Of a stretch of 64,000 bases of DNA, positions 50,155-58,360 are shown in pieces (the first letter of the stretch is position 1; each line of letters opens with the position of its first letter). The notes beneath the pieces were generated by a model. It ran no database searches. It was not told where the DNA came from and was given only the letters and a program-made list of their open reading frames with translations. The DNA is from Bog-756 sp035949055 (GTDB lineage Bacteria; Actinomycetota; Acidimicrobiia; Acidimicrobiales; RAAP-2). The translations under genes were made by a program, and so were the position numbers. Location: positions 124,001 to 188,000 of the forward strand of contig DASZIO010000060.1 of NCBI GenBank assembly GCA_035949055.1. The letters run 5' to 3'.

Positions 50155-51486
50155 ATGCTCGTCGCTGCGGCCGGAATATCCTCTCAGCCGCTCGTCGCAT
50201 TGGTGGTTGCCGGGATCCTGATCGCGCTCGGCCGTCTCATCATCACCAGGGTCGCCTACGCCGAGGGCAACCCCTGGTTGCTCAAGGTGCTGATGATCAG
50301 CCTCCTGCTCCACCTTCTGGCTGCACCGGGCCAGATCTACGTAGTCGACCACTTCTATCACGGCATCGCAGACTGGAACCGCTACGTCCACCAGGGCGCA
50401 GCGCTGTCGTCGGACTTCCGTCACTTCAACTTCACCACTGCCAACGCCAACGTTCGCCAGATCGTCAACGACGGGTCGGTGAGCATCGCAGCGGGGATCG
50501 TGATGGCCATCGTGGGTGCGAACCAGCTCGCCGCCTTCCTCGTGATGAGCTTCCTCTCGTTCCTGGGCGCCATCTTCTTCTACCGGGCCTTCACCTTGAC
50601 CTTTGCCGGAGCGGACCATCGGCGATATGCGTTGATGCTGTTCCTGATGCCATCGCTCATCTTCTGGACCGCTGACACGAGCAAGGAATCACTCATGATG
50701 CTGGCGCTCGGGCTGATCGCTTTCGGCGCGGCCAAGTTCCTGGCTCGCAAACGGGGTGGGTTCGTGCTCGTCGCACCGGGCGTCTTCATCGGTGCTTACG
50801 TTCGTCCGAACGAGTTGGTGCTGGTCGTGGCCGGCTTCGTCGTTGCCATGATGATCCCCACGGCCGCGTCCCGAAAAACGTTCGGTGGGGTGAAGCGCCT
50901 GATCAGCTTGCTATTCCTCGGAGCACTGCTCTATCTGGCTGTCGCGGTAACGGTCAAGTATCTCCACCACGGGCTAAACACCAACTCGCTCCAGACGACC
51001 AATGCCCAGAACGGGATCACCGGGAACAGCGGCGGTGTGCCTTATTCGAGCAACTTTGCGTACTACCCGCGGGATGTCTACGAGGTGCTGTTCAACCCCT
51101 TGCCCTTCAACTCACACGGGGCCGGCGAGCGGGTGGCAGCCCTCGAGAACACGGTCATCCTGGTGTTGATCCTGCTATCGATGCGCAATCTGCGCATCGT
51201 TCCTCGGGCTTCGTTCGCCCGGCCGTACGTGATTTTCTGCCTGGTCTACACCACCACCTTCATTTATGCCTTCGCCGCCCTCGGGAACCTGGGCCTGATC
51301 GAGCGCGAGCGCACCATGATGCTCCCCTTCATGTTCGTCCTGTTGTCGATCCCCCGGGGGCCGAAGCGCGCGCCGCCGCGCTACGAATGGGAGCTCCGGC
51401 GACGGGCTCGCTTGGCGCTCAGACAGGCGGCCGAGCGGCAGAACGCCATCCGGGCTCTGCACCATTCCCCGCCCCAGCCGTCCTGA
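50155..51486 (+). CDS. Polytopic membrane protein, Wzy-like or lipid-linked glycosyltransferase-like
   Basis: This 443-residue protein has about ten hydrophobic segments, starting LVALVVAGILIALGRLIITRVAYAEG. A loop with HFYHGIADWNRYVHQGAALS near residues 60-80, between the second and third helices, resembles the acidic first loop of GT-C or EpsG-like proteins, and a long loop near 285-330 could be the periplasmic catalytic loop of a Wzy polymerase. The C-terminus is Arg-rich and cytoplasmic. No firm signature exists, since Wzy proteins diverge strongly. It follows the Wzz-like gene by 23 bp, which supports a polymerase role. Confidence 0.65.
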   Translation: MLVAAAGISSQPLVALVVAGILIALGRLIITRVAYAEGNPWLLKVLMISLLLHLLAAPGQIYVVDHFYHGIADWNRYVHQGAALSSDFRHFNFTTANANVRQIVNDGSVSIAAGIVMAIVGANQLAAFLVMSFLSFLGAIFFYRAFTLTFAGADHRRYALMLFLMPSLIFWTADTSKESLMMLALGLIAFGAAKFLARKRGGFVLVAPGVFIGAYVRPNELVLVVAGFVVAMMIPTAASRKTFGGVKRLISLLFLGALLYLAVAVTVKYLHHGLNTNSLQTTNAQNGITGNSGGVPYSSNFAYYPRDVYEVLFNPLPFNSHGAGERVAALENTVILVLILLSMRNLRIVPRASFARPYVIFCLVYTTTFIYAFAALGNLGLIERERTMMLPFMFVLLSIPRGPKRAPPRYEWELRRRARLALRQAAERQNAIRALHHSPPQPS

Positions 51487-51516
51487 CCCGACCATGCCGC
51501 CGGTGGATGGTGCGGG

Positions 51517-52440
51517 CTAACTGTCGAATGCGTACGACCGGAGGACGTCGTAGGTCTCGATGAGTCGTTCGACATCCCGCCGCTCCGCGTCGGACCATTC
51601 GACGGCATCCCGGCTCCGGTTGGTGCTCGGCCAGACGATGGCGGCACAGGCCTCGAGATAGGTATCTTCGGCCCTCACGCCTACGAATCCGCACAGCTCG
51701 GCCAGCGCCGGCCCGGTCTTGCCGGCGAAGTCCTCGTAGCGCAGATCGATCAGCTCGGCCGGGTCGAGCAACGGCCGTACGGCGCCGACCGCCCGGCAGA
51801 TCTGTTCGTACCAGGCGGTGGCCTTGGACAGCGACATGTTGTGGCGGCGGGCCTCGGTGGCGATGTTGTCGAACGGGTTGCGGGTCACGTGCACCACCTT
51901 GATCGGAATCCTCACCACCTGCCGGAGCCGGTCCAACAGCTTTGGGCGCTGGGCGATTTGGAGCACGGAGGCCCGAGCCCGTTTGTCACCAATGACCCGG
52001 AGGCGCTCGTAGCGGCCCTGGAATTGGCCGGGGACCTCGTACCGGTAGCCGGACCAGGTCCGCCCGATCTCACCGAACTGCTGGTCGCGCTCGAGGAGCA
52101 AGGAGAATAGCTGTGCCCGCCCGAACCCGTGCCGAATGAACCGGGTGGCGTCGAGCTCGTGGGCGATCACCACCTCGGGGTGGGCATTGAGCAAGGTGGC
52201 GACGAGTGTGTGGCCGCTGCGGGCATAGCCGATGAAGAAGCAGAAGTGCTCGAGCTCCGACAGGTCTGGATTCCTTCGTGCCGACAGCAGGGACGAGGCG
52301 TACAGGCCGGCCCACTGGCGCCTGGTCCGCGGGTCGGGCAGGCGGTCCAGGGCCGGCGGTGCCCCTCGGCGCCTCGGTGTCGGCGGGGGGAAGGTCACCC
52401 GTCGCCTCGGGCGCTCGTCATCGACCCGAACGCTTGTCAA
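51517..52440 (-). CDS. Sulfotransferase family protein 2
   Basis: This 307-residue sulfotransferase-like protein has the P-loop FFIGYARSGHTLVATLL (about 68-84), then HELDATRFIRHGFG, and a 3'-phosphate-binding stretch KVVHVTRNPFDNIATEARRHN. DLRYEDFAGKTGPALAELCGFVG is the conserved C-terminal region. It is only distantly like sulfotransferase 1, so the two probably sulfate different positions. The start is TTG at 52440, which overlaps the end of the glycosyltransferase gene by 23 bp; a GTG 14 codons in is an alternative. A Pro/Arg-rich segment of 40 residues precedes the catalytic domain. Confidence 0.8.
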   Translation of the reverse strand: MTSVRVDDERPRRRVTFPPPTPRRRGAPPALDRLPDPRTRRQWAGLYASSLLSARRNPDLSELEHFCFFIGYARSGHTLVATLLNAHPEVVIAHELDATRFIRHGFGRAQLFSLLLERDQQFGEIGRTWSGYRYEVPGQFQGRYERLRVIGDKRARASVLQIAQRPKLLDRLRQVVRIPIKVVHVTRNPFDNIATEARRHNMSLSKATAWYEQICRAVGAVRPLLDPAELIDLRYEDFAGKTGPALAELCGFVGVRAEDTYLEACAAIVWPSTNRSRDAVEWSDAERRDVERLIETYDVLRSYAFDS

Positions 52441-53551
52441 CGGCCGAGTTGATCAGGGGCTGGAGGATGGTCATCCATCGCTCCCCCACCGCTCTCAGGC
52501 TGAAGTTATCCAGACCGTGCTGCCGGGCAGCCCGGCCCATCCATGCACGGAGACCCGGGTCGTCGAGGAGCTTGGCCGTGGAATGGACCATGGCCGGCAC
52601 GTCATCGACCGGGACGACGAAACCGGTCTCACCGTCCTTCACGATCGACGGCACGCCGGGCACGGCGGTCGCCACCACGGGGAGCCCGGACAGGGCGGCC
52701 TCGATGAGGACGCCGGGCATGCCCTCGCCGGCCGGCCGGCTGGGAAGCACCAAGACGTCGGCCGCCCGCAGCTGCTCGTCCACATCGGGTCGCGAGCCCA
52801 GCACCTCGACGCCGGCCGCCTTCGCCGGCCCGATCAGCGTCTGGCGCATGGGGCCGTCTCCGATGAGCCTGGCTTTCAGCGGGATCCCCCGCGTCCGCAG
52901 TCCGTCGACGGCCTGTATGAACTGGTCCGGACACTTTCCCTCGGTCAGGGCACCCACGAAGACGACCACGGGGACCGCCTCGGGCCCGTCTTGCCGGGGG
53001 TAGAAGCGGTTCGGGTCGCGGCCGTTGGGGGCGACGACGATCCGCCGATCAGGCACGCCCAGCTTCTCGATGCACTCGATGCGCACCTCCTCTCCCTCGG
53101 CTGCCACTGCGTCGGCCCGGCTCACTAGCCGTTTCCATAGGCGGACCTGCCGGGCACCCCTCGTGCCGGAATAGGTGCCGATGGCGTAGTACGCCATCGG
53201 CCGGCGTCGGCCGAGCATGGCCGGCACCAGGTATTTCAGGGGCTCACTCCCGTGTGCCACCACCACGTCGGGGTCCATCCGGCGAAGGGCCGAGCGGAGC
53301 CGGAACACCACCCGTGGGTCGAACCCGACGCCCGGAGCATCCCCGCCCGGGTGGCCAAGGGTGGCATCGACCGCCACCTCCGCCCGGCCCTCGAACAGGC
53401 TCAGCAGGCGATGATGACGCGTCCCGGGCGCTTCCAGGTGGTCGGCCAGGGCCCGGGCCTCACGCTGGGCGCCGCGGGCGGCCGGTGTGGGGATCACGTG
53501 CAGCACCAAGCGCACGCCGGCCACCTCGGTCGATCGGGATTCCTCGGTCAT
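52418..53551 (-). CDS. Glycosyltransferase, GT4 family
   Basis: This 377-residue GT-B glycosyltransferase has the N-terminal LVLHVIPTPAARGAQREARALADHL, then DPDVVVAHGSEPLKYLVPA, and a C-terminal domain with VVFVGALTEGKCPDQFIQAV, KARLIGDGPMRQTL and LPSRPAGEGMPGVLIEAALSGLPVVAT, the E-x7-E donor-binding motif. ATG at MTEESRSTEV was chosen. It lies upstream of sulfotransferase 2 with overlapping ends, indicating coupled expression of a sugar-adding and a sulfating enzyme. Donor and acceptor are unknown. Confidence 0.88.
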   Translation of the reverse strand: MTEESRSTEVAGVRLVLHVIPTPAARGAQREARALADHLEAPGTRHHRLLSLFEGRAEVAVDATLGHPGGDAPGVGFDPRVVFRLRSALRRMDPDVVVAHGSEPLKYLVPAMLGRRRPMAYYAIGTYSGTRGARQVRLWKRLVSRADAVAAEGEEVRIECIEKLGVPDRRIVVAPNGRDPNRFYPRQDGPEAVPVVVFVGALTEGKCPDQFIQAVDGLRTRGIPLKARLIGDGPMRQTLIGPAKAAGVEVLGSRPDVDEQLRAADVLVLPSRPAGEGMPGVLIEAALSGLPVVATAVPGVPSIVKDGETGFVVPVDDVPAMVHSTAKLLDDPGLRAWMGRAARQHGLDNFSLRAVGERWMTILQPLINSAVDKRSGR

Positions 53552-53705
53552 GCGTTCGCTCACTGGCGGCCCCCGCCGCAACCGGCCACCCGGCCCGAGA
53601 ACCCTACCAGCCCTGGCGATCGGAGCCCCTTAGCTACCATCGTGAGTCGGTGAGGCCCGGTGGGCCGAGACGGCCCGAGGGCCGGTCGCCGGCGTGAGGG
53701 TGTCG

Positions 53706-54935
53706 ATGAGAACCTTGGTGATTGCCGGCGACTACCCGTGGCCCGAGGATCGCGGGCCGCGGATGCGGTTGGCCATGGTGCTGCGTGGTCTACGGCAATG
53801 CGGACCGGTCGAGCTGTGCTCGGTGGTCTCCCGGTTCCGTACCGACTTCGACCCGCCCGACCAGGCTCTGGACCTAGCTCGCGTGACCCGGGTCGGGTTC
53901 GACAATCGACCGCCTACCGGAGTCGGTCTGCTGAAGACGCTGGCGAGGCCCTCGATGCCGCTCGCCCTGCCGTGGCAGGATCGCGCAGCTGTCCAGAAGG
54001 CCCTGGCCCGTTCCATGTCGGGTCGGTACGACCTCGTGTGGGTGTTCGGGGCGCGGCCCTGGGTCCTCTCGGGTGAGCACGTCTTCGCTCCTACCATCCT
54101 CGACCTGGACGATCTGGAGGACCAGAAGATCGCCGCCCGCCTGGCTGTCCCGCAGGCCCAGGCCTTCAGGCGGTCCGAGCGGCTCCGCAGGACCGGTAGC
54201 CGGATGGTGGCCCACCAGGAGATCCGGCGTTGGCGGCGCCTGCACCGGCGGGCAGCCAGCCGGGTCTCGGCCATCGTGGTGTGCAGCAGCCTTGATGCAC
54301 GGCGCGTCGACCTGGGTGGAACGGCCGAGGTGGCCGTGGTCCCCAACGGTTACCAGGCCGTCGAGCATCCCGTTGGGAGGCCCCGTGCCGGAACGCCGCC
54401 CACGCTGCTCTTCCAAGGACTGCTGAGCTACCCGCCCAACATCGATGCTGCTCGGGTGCTGGCCGACGAGGTGGGGCCAGAGTTGCGGGCGCTCGTACAC
54501 GGCGCGCAGATCCGGTTGGTGGGGGAGCACAGCCCCGACCTGATGGCGCTGCACGACCCTCCCCATGTCGTCGTCGTCGGTCGGGTTCCCGACATCACCG
54601 CCGAGCTGGCCCGGGCCGACGTCGTGGCAGTTCCCATCCGGTATGGCAGTGGAACCAGAGTCAAGATCATCGAGGCGTTCGCCCATCGGATCCCGGTCGT
54701 GTCGACCAGCCTGGGCGCCGAAGGTCTAGGCGCGGTCGACGGGGTGCACCTGTTGATCGGGGACGACCCGCGTGGGATGGCCGAAGGGAGCGCCCGGCTG
54801 TTGCAGGATCCCGAGCTCCGGAAGGAGATCACCTCCGAGGCCCACGCACTCTTCGCCGAGTCGTTCTGCACCGATGCCATCGAGGAGCGCATCGCGGCGT
54901 TGGCGCGGGAGATGAGCGGTCGGGCAGATCCGTGA
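53706..54935 (+). CDS. Glycosyltransferase, GT4 family
   Basis: This 409-residue glycosyltransferase begins RTLVIAGDYPWPEDRGPRMRLAMVLRGL and includes DLVWVFGARPW and TILDLDDLEDQKIA, like PelF/Stp2-type GT4 enzymes of exopolysaccharide loci. The C-terminal half has LLFQGLLSYPPNIDAARVL and VPIRYGSGTRVKIIEAFAHRIPVVST, the donor-binding end. ATG with GAGGG 5 nt upstream was taken; GTG codons 12 and 6 nt earlier are weaker. It diverges from the neighbouring GT4 gene. Confidence 0.87.
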   Translation: MRTLVIAGDYPWPEDRGPRMRLAMVLRGLRQCGPVELCSVVSRFRTDFDPPDQALDLARVTRVGFDNRPPTGVGLLKTLARPSMPLALPWQDRAAVQKALARSMSGRYDLVWVFGARPWVLSGEHVFAPTILDLDDLEDQKIAARLAVPQAQAFRRSERLRRTGSRMVAHQEIRRWRRLHRRAASRVSAIVVCSSLDARRVDLGGTAEVAVVPNGYQAVEHPVGRPRAGTPPTLLFQGLLSYPPNIDAARVLADEVGPELRALVHGAQIRLVGEHSPDLMALHDPPHVVVVGRVPDITAELARADVVAVPIRYGSGTRVKIIEAFAHRIPVVSTSLGAEGLGAVDGVHLLIGDDPRGMAEGSARLLQDPELRKEITSEAHALFAESFCTDAIEERIAALAREMSGRADP

Positions 54936-54987
54936 CTGCCGAGCGCTTCGGCGGGTCGGCATTTCCGAACGGGAACGCGGGCGTCGG

Positions 54988-54993
54988 TAGCAT
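54988..54993 (+). promoter_or_regulatory. -10-like element TAGCAT of the WbsX-like gene
   Basis: TAGCAT lies 9 nt before the ATG at 55003, with no ribosome site between. Confidence 0.45.
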
Positions 54994-55002
54994 GGCCGTC
55001 CG

Positions 55003-56061
55003 ATGGAGGTCCTGGCGCTCTACCTACCCCAGTTCCACCCGATTCCCGAGAACGACCGGTGGTGGGGGACAGGGTTCACCGAATGGACCAACGTGGCTCG
55101 CGCCCGCCCGTTGTTCCGGGGCCACGTGCAACCTCACTTGCCTGCGGATCTCGGTTTCTACGATCTCCGGATCCCCGACGTCCGCGAGTCGCAGGCCGAC
55201 CTGGCGAAGCGCCACGGGGTCACCGGGTTCTGCTACTGGCACTACTGGTTCGCCGGGCACCTGCTGCTCCAGCGCCCATTCGAGGAGGTGCTCGCCTCCG
55301 GGTCGCCGGACTTCCCCTTCTGCCTGTCCTGGGCCAACCAGAGCTGGTCAGGAATCTGGCACGGCGCACCCGGCAAGGTCCTGATCGAGCAGACCTATCC
55401 GGGTGTCGACGACGATCTCGCCCACTTCGGGTACCTCCGGAGAGCCTTCGAGGACCCGCGTTACATCACCGTGGGTGGTCGGCCCGTCTTTTTCGTGTAC
55501 CAACCGGCGGGGCTTCCCCAGCCAGCGCGATTCGTCGAGCAGTGGCAGAAGATGGCGCACGATGCCGGACTCGGGGGGCTGTACCTGGTCGCGTCGCTCG
55601 GCGAGTCGACCTACCGATCCCACGTGGAGGACGGATTCGACGCCGCGGTCTACTATGCCTTTCCCTTCCGGCGCACCCTGGGGGCGCGGCTCCGGGAGCA
55701 CAAGCTGGCGTGGGGGCTCACCAAGGGCCCGCGGCACTACCCGTACCCGGACCGGCCCGCCGATCCCCCGCCCGAGCTCCGCGGGCGCATCCTCCCGAGT
55801 GTCTACCCCAATTGGGACAACACGCCGCGCCTGGGTCGACGGGGTGTGGTGGCGACCGGCGCGACCCCGGAGCGCTTCGGTCTACACGTCAGACGCGCCA
55901 TCGAGCTGGCTCACCTCGACCCGGTCGACGAGCAGGTGGTGGTGATCAAGTCATGGAACGAGTGGGCCGAGGGAAACTACCTCGAGCCCGACGCGGAGTT
56001 CGGGTTGGGACGGCTCGAGGCCCTGGCTCACGAGCTCGCCGTCGGGAACACGGCCGGCTGA
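55003..56061 (+). CDS. WbsX-like (GH99-related) glycan-processing protein
   Basis: This 352-residue protein starts with LALYLPQFHPIPENDRWWGTGFTEWTNVARARPLFRGH, the hallmark of the glycosyltransferase-WbsX family (PF14307-type), which shares the GH99 fold. GVTGFCYWHYWFAGHLLLQRPFEEVL and KSWNEWAEGNYLEPD near the end are also diagnostic. These proteins occur in O-antigen and rhamnan/polysaccharide loci; some are suggested to cleave mannosyl linkages, but the reaction in this context is not established. The ATG is preceded by a leaderless-type -10 box. Confidence 0.85.
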   Translation: MEVLALYLPQFHPIPENDRWWGTGFTEWTNVARARPLFRGHVQPHLPADLGFYDLRIPDVRESQADLAKRHGVTGFCYWHYWFAGHLLLQRPFEEVLASGSPDFPFCLSWANQSWSGIWHGAPGKVLIEQTYPGVDDDLAHFGYLRRAFEDPRYITVGGRPVFFVYQPAGLPQPARFVEQWQKMAHDAGLGGLYLVASLGESTYRSHVEDGFDAAVYYAFPFRRTLGARLREHKLAWGLTKGPRHYPYPDRPADPPPELRGRILPSVYPNWDNTPRLGRRGVVATGATPERFGLHVRRAIELAHLDPVDEQVVVIKSWNEWAEGNYLEPDAEFGLGRLEALAHELAVGNTAG

Positions 56062-56080
56062 CGGTCGGACGCCCCGGCCG

Positions 56081-57250
56081 TCACCTCCGCTCGGTGAGCA
56101 GCCGGAGGTAGATGTCTTCGATCTCGTGACTCGCCCGCGCCACGTCGAACTCGGCGCTGCCGGCCATGGCCTGCCGGCCGAGCCGGTACCGGAGCTCGGG
56201 GTCGGCGCTCAGCCGGGCCAGCGCATCGACCAGGCGTCCGGGGTCGCCCGGAGGAACGAGTAGGCCGTTCTCGCCGTCCGTAATCACCTGGGGCACACCG
56301 CCCACCGACGTGGCCACGATGGCGGCACCCACGCTGGTGGCCTCCATGAGGACGACCGGCAGTCCCTCTTGGTGGGAGGCCAGCACCACGACGTCGGCCG
56401 CAGTGAGCAACGCCAGGCCGTCGAGGCGGTGACCGAGAAACTGGAAGCGCTCGCCCAACCCGAGCGCTCGGTGCCGCTCGGCCAGCTCTTGGTCGAGTGA
56501 TCCCGCGCCGGCGGCGACGAATCGGATGGGCAGTTGGTGTTCGGCCGACAACGCCGCGGCGTCGAGGAGCACGTCGTATCCCTTCTCCCGTCGCAGGCCG
56601 GCCACCGTCACGGCCAGCAACTCTCCCGGCGGCACGCCGAGCTCGCTTCTGAGGTTCGCCCGGATCACCGCACGGCGGGCGATCATTTGGGCGGAAAGGG
56701 AGAGGTCGACGCCGTGGACCACAACCCGGGCCCGAGGTTTGAGGGTGCGGGGCAGGGCGTCGTAGGCCGCCTGTGACACGGCGATCAAGGCGCGGTCGTG
56801 ACCGATCGTGGCCCGGTTGAGGATCTTGACCGGTGGCGAGACCTTGTTCCACAGACTGTGCTCCGTGTACAGGGTGACCGGCTCCATCCGCCGCGGCAAT
56901 GAGGCGATCACCAGACGCCCGAGGGCCGCGGTATAGGGCAGATGGAAGTGGACGATGTCGAAGTGGTCGCCGATGAGCAGGCGGCGGAAGGCCGCCATCC
57001 ACCGGAGGTCGAGATCGCCCCGGGCGCCGAGGCCGTGGACCTTGGTCCCGTTGGCCACAATCGTGCCGGCGAAGGCGTTCTCGGCCTCGAGGACGAAAGC
57101 CACCTCGTAGTCGAAGGCCCGGTGGTCACCTTTGGCCGCAGTGTCAACGAGCAGGCGCTCGGCACCGCCGTGCCCGAGGCTCTTGATGGCCAACAGCACG
57201 CGCGTCCGAGGTTGTGGCCTGGGCTTGGCGGGGCCCGCAGCTGCCGGCAC
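56081..57250 (-). CDS. Glycosyltransferase, GT4 family
   Basis: This 389-residue GT-B glycosyltransferase has VLLAIKSLGHGGAERLLVDTAAKG at the N-terminus, DIVHFHLPYTAALGRL and TLYTEHSLWN, and the donor domain AGLRREKGYDVLLDAAAL and LASHQEGLPVVLMEATSVGAAIVAT (E-x7-E). Transfer of hexose or deoxyhexose to a growing oligosaccharide is likely. The start is GTG, 6 nt after TATCAT on the minus strand, another leaderless-type arrangement. It converges on the WbsX-like gene with an 19-bp gap. Confidence 0.88.
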   Translation of the reverse strand: MPAAAGPAKPRPQPRTRVLLAIKSLGHGGAERLLVDTAAKGDHRAFDYEVAFVLEAENAFAGTIVANGTKVHGLGARGDLDLRWMAAFRRLLIGDHFDIVHFHLPYTAALGRLVIASLPRRMEPVTLYTEHSLWNKVSPPVKILNRATIGHDRALIAVSQAAYDALPRTLKPRARVVVHGVDLSLSAQMIARRAVIRANLRSELGVPPGELLAVTVAGLRREKGYDVLLDAAALSAEHQLPIRFVAAGAGSLDQELAERHRALGLGERFQFLGHRLDGLALLTAADVVVLASHQEGLPVVLMEATSVGAAIVATSVGGVPQVITDGENGLLVPPGDPGRLVDALARLSADPELRYRLGRQAMAGSAEFDVARASHEIEDIYLRLLTERR

Positions 57251-57256
57251 GGCCCG

Positions 57257-57262
57257 ATGATA
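57257..57262 (-). promoter_or_regulatory. -10-like element TATCAT of the GT4 gene
   Basis: Read on the minus strand, TATCAT lies 6 nt (CGGGCC) before the GTG at 57250. Confidence 0.45.
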
Positions 57263-57364
57263 GTGGCGGGGTCGGGGTCGGGGCGTAGGCCCATTCGTGT
57301 CCGGCGCGATAACCTAGAGCGGGTCATGCCGCGCAATCGACCCGGAATAATGGGTCCAGGGGGG

Positions 57365-57370
57365 TAGTCT
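57365..57370 (+). promoter_or_regulatory. -10-like element TAGTCT of the ABC exporter
   Basis: TAGTCT lies 6 nt (CGGCCG) before the ATG at 57377; no ribosome site is present. Confidence 0.45.
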
Positions 57371-57376
57371 CGGCCG

Positions 57377-58360
57377 ATGGCAGCGCTCAGTACGACGACG
57401 ACGTCCTTCGGTGACACGCTGGTCGAACAGGACATCTCATCGATCCCCGACGAGCCACCTGACGAATTGCTGTACCGCCACAAGGCGCACCTCCTCGAGT
57501 CGGTCCGCAACGTATGGGCGCACCGCGAGATCATCTATACCCTCGCCGAGCGGGACTTCAAGGCCCAGTACAAGCAGGCGTCGCTCGGGATCCTCTGGGC
57601 CGTGATCGGCCCGGTGGCGACCCTGATCCTCTTCGTCTTCGTGTTCTCGAAGATCAAGTCGTTCGGCAGCGAGGGCCAGCCCTATGCCCTGTTCGCCTTC
57701 GTAGGCCTCCTGTGCTGGAACTTCTTTTCGACGTCGCTGGGCCAAGGCGGGCAGTCCCTGCTCAACAACAAGGCGCTGATGGCCAAGACCCAGTTCCCGC
57801 GGGAGTGCTTCCCGCTCGAGACGATGGGTGTCCAGGCGATCAACACCACAATATCGTGGGTACCCCTGGCCCTCCTGTTCGTGATCTTCGGCCGGGCCCC
57901 GAGATTCACGACGGTCTACGTTCCGATGTTGATGGTCATCGAGATTGTCTTCGCCGCCGGGGTCTGCCTCGCTATTTCCAGCATCATCGTCCAGATGCGT
58001 GACCTCATGCAGGTGCTGCCGCTGATCACCTCGCTCGGTCTGTTCGCCACCCCGGTGATCTGGCCCTTCTCCAAAATCCCCACGAGCTTCCACGTGGCGG
58101 GAGGGCACCACGTCATTGTGGGACACCACGGCCACCTCGTGCACCATTTGGTCGGCGGCATCACCATCAATCTCCAGATGGTGTACGGATTCTTCAACCC
58201 GCTTGGCCCGATCATCGATCAGGCCAGAGAGACCATGCTGATCGGCCAGGCGCCGAATTTCGCTCTGGTCGGAATCGCGGCGCTCGGCGCGGCATGCTAT
58301 TTGGCCCTGGGATACCGGATCTTCAAGCGGTTGGAGGAGAACTTTGCCGACATTGCCTAA
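57377..58360 (+). CDS. wzm: Polysaccharide ABC exporter permease with His-rich loop
   Basis: This 327-residue ABC-2 permease moves undecaprenyl-linked polysaccharide across the membrane. LAERDFKAQYKQASLGILWAVIGPVATLILFVFVFSKI is the family N-terminus; six helices follow, with TPVIWPFSKIP before the last pair and YGFFNPLGPIIDQARETML near the end. Between them lies an unusual loop with eight histidines in 19 residues (239-257, pattern H-x4-HH-x4-HH-x-H-x2-HH). The last 17 bases overlap the ATPase gene. It pairs with the Wzt-type ATPase. The loop faces outward by the usual topology and could bind metal; other family members lack it as far as I recall. Confidence 0.9.
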   Translation: MAALSTTTTSFGDTLVEQDISSIPDEPPDELLYRHKAHLLESVRNVWAHREIIYTLAERDFKAQYKQASLGILWAVIGPVATLILFVFVFSKIKSFGSEGQPYALFAFVGLLCWNFFSTSLGQGGQSLLNNKALMAKTQFPRECFPLETMGVQAINTTISWVPLALLFVIFGRAPRFTTVYVPMLMVIEIVFAAGVCLAISSIIVQMRDLMQVLPLITSLGLFATPVIWPFSKIPTSFHVAGGHHVIVGHHGHLVHHLVGGITINLQMVYGFFNPLGPIIDQARETMLIGQAPNFALVGIAALGAACYLALGYRIFKRLEENFADIA

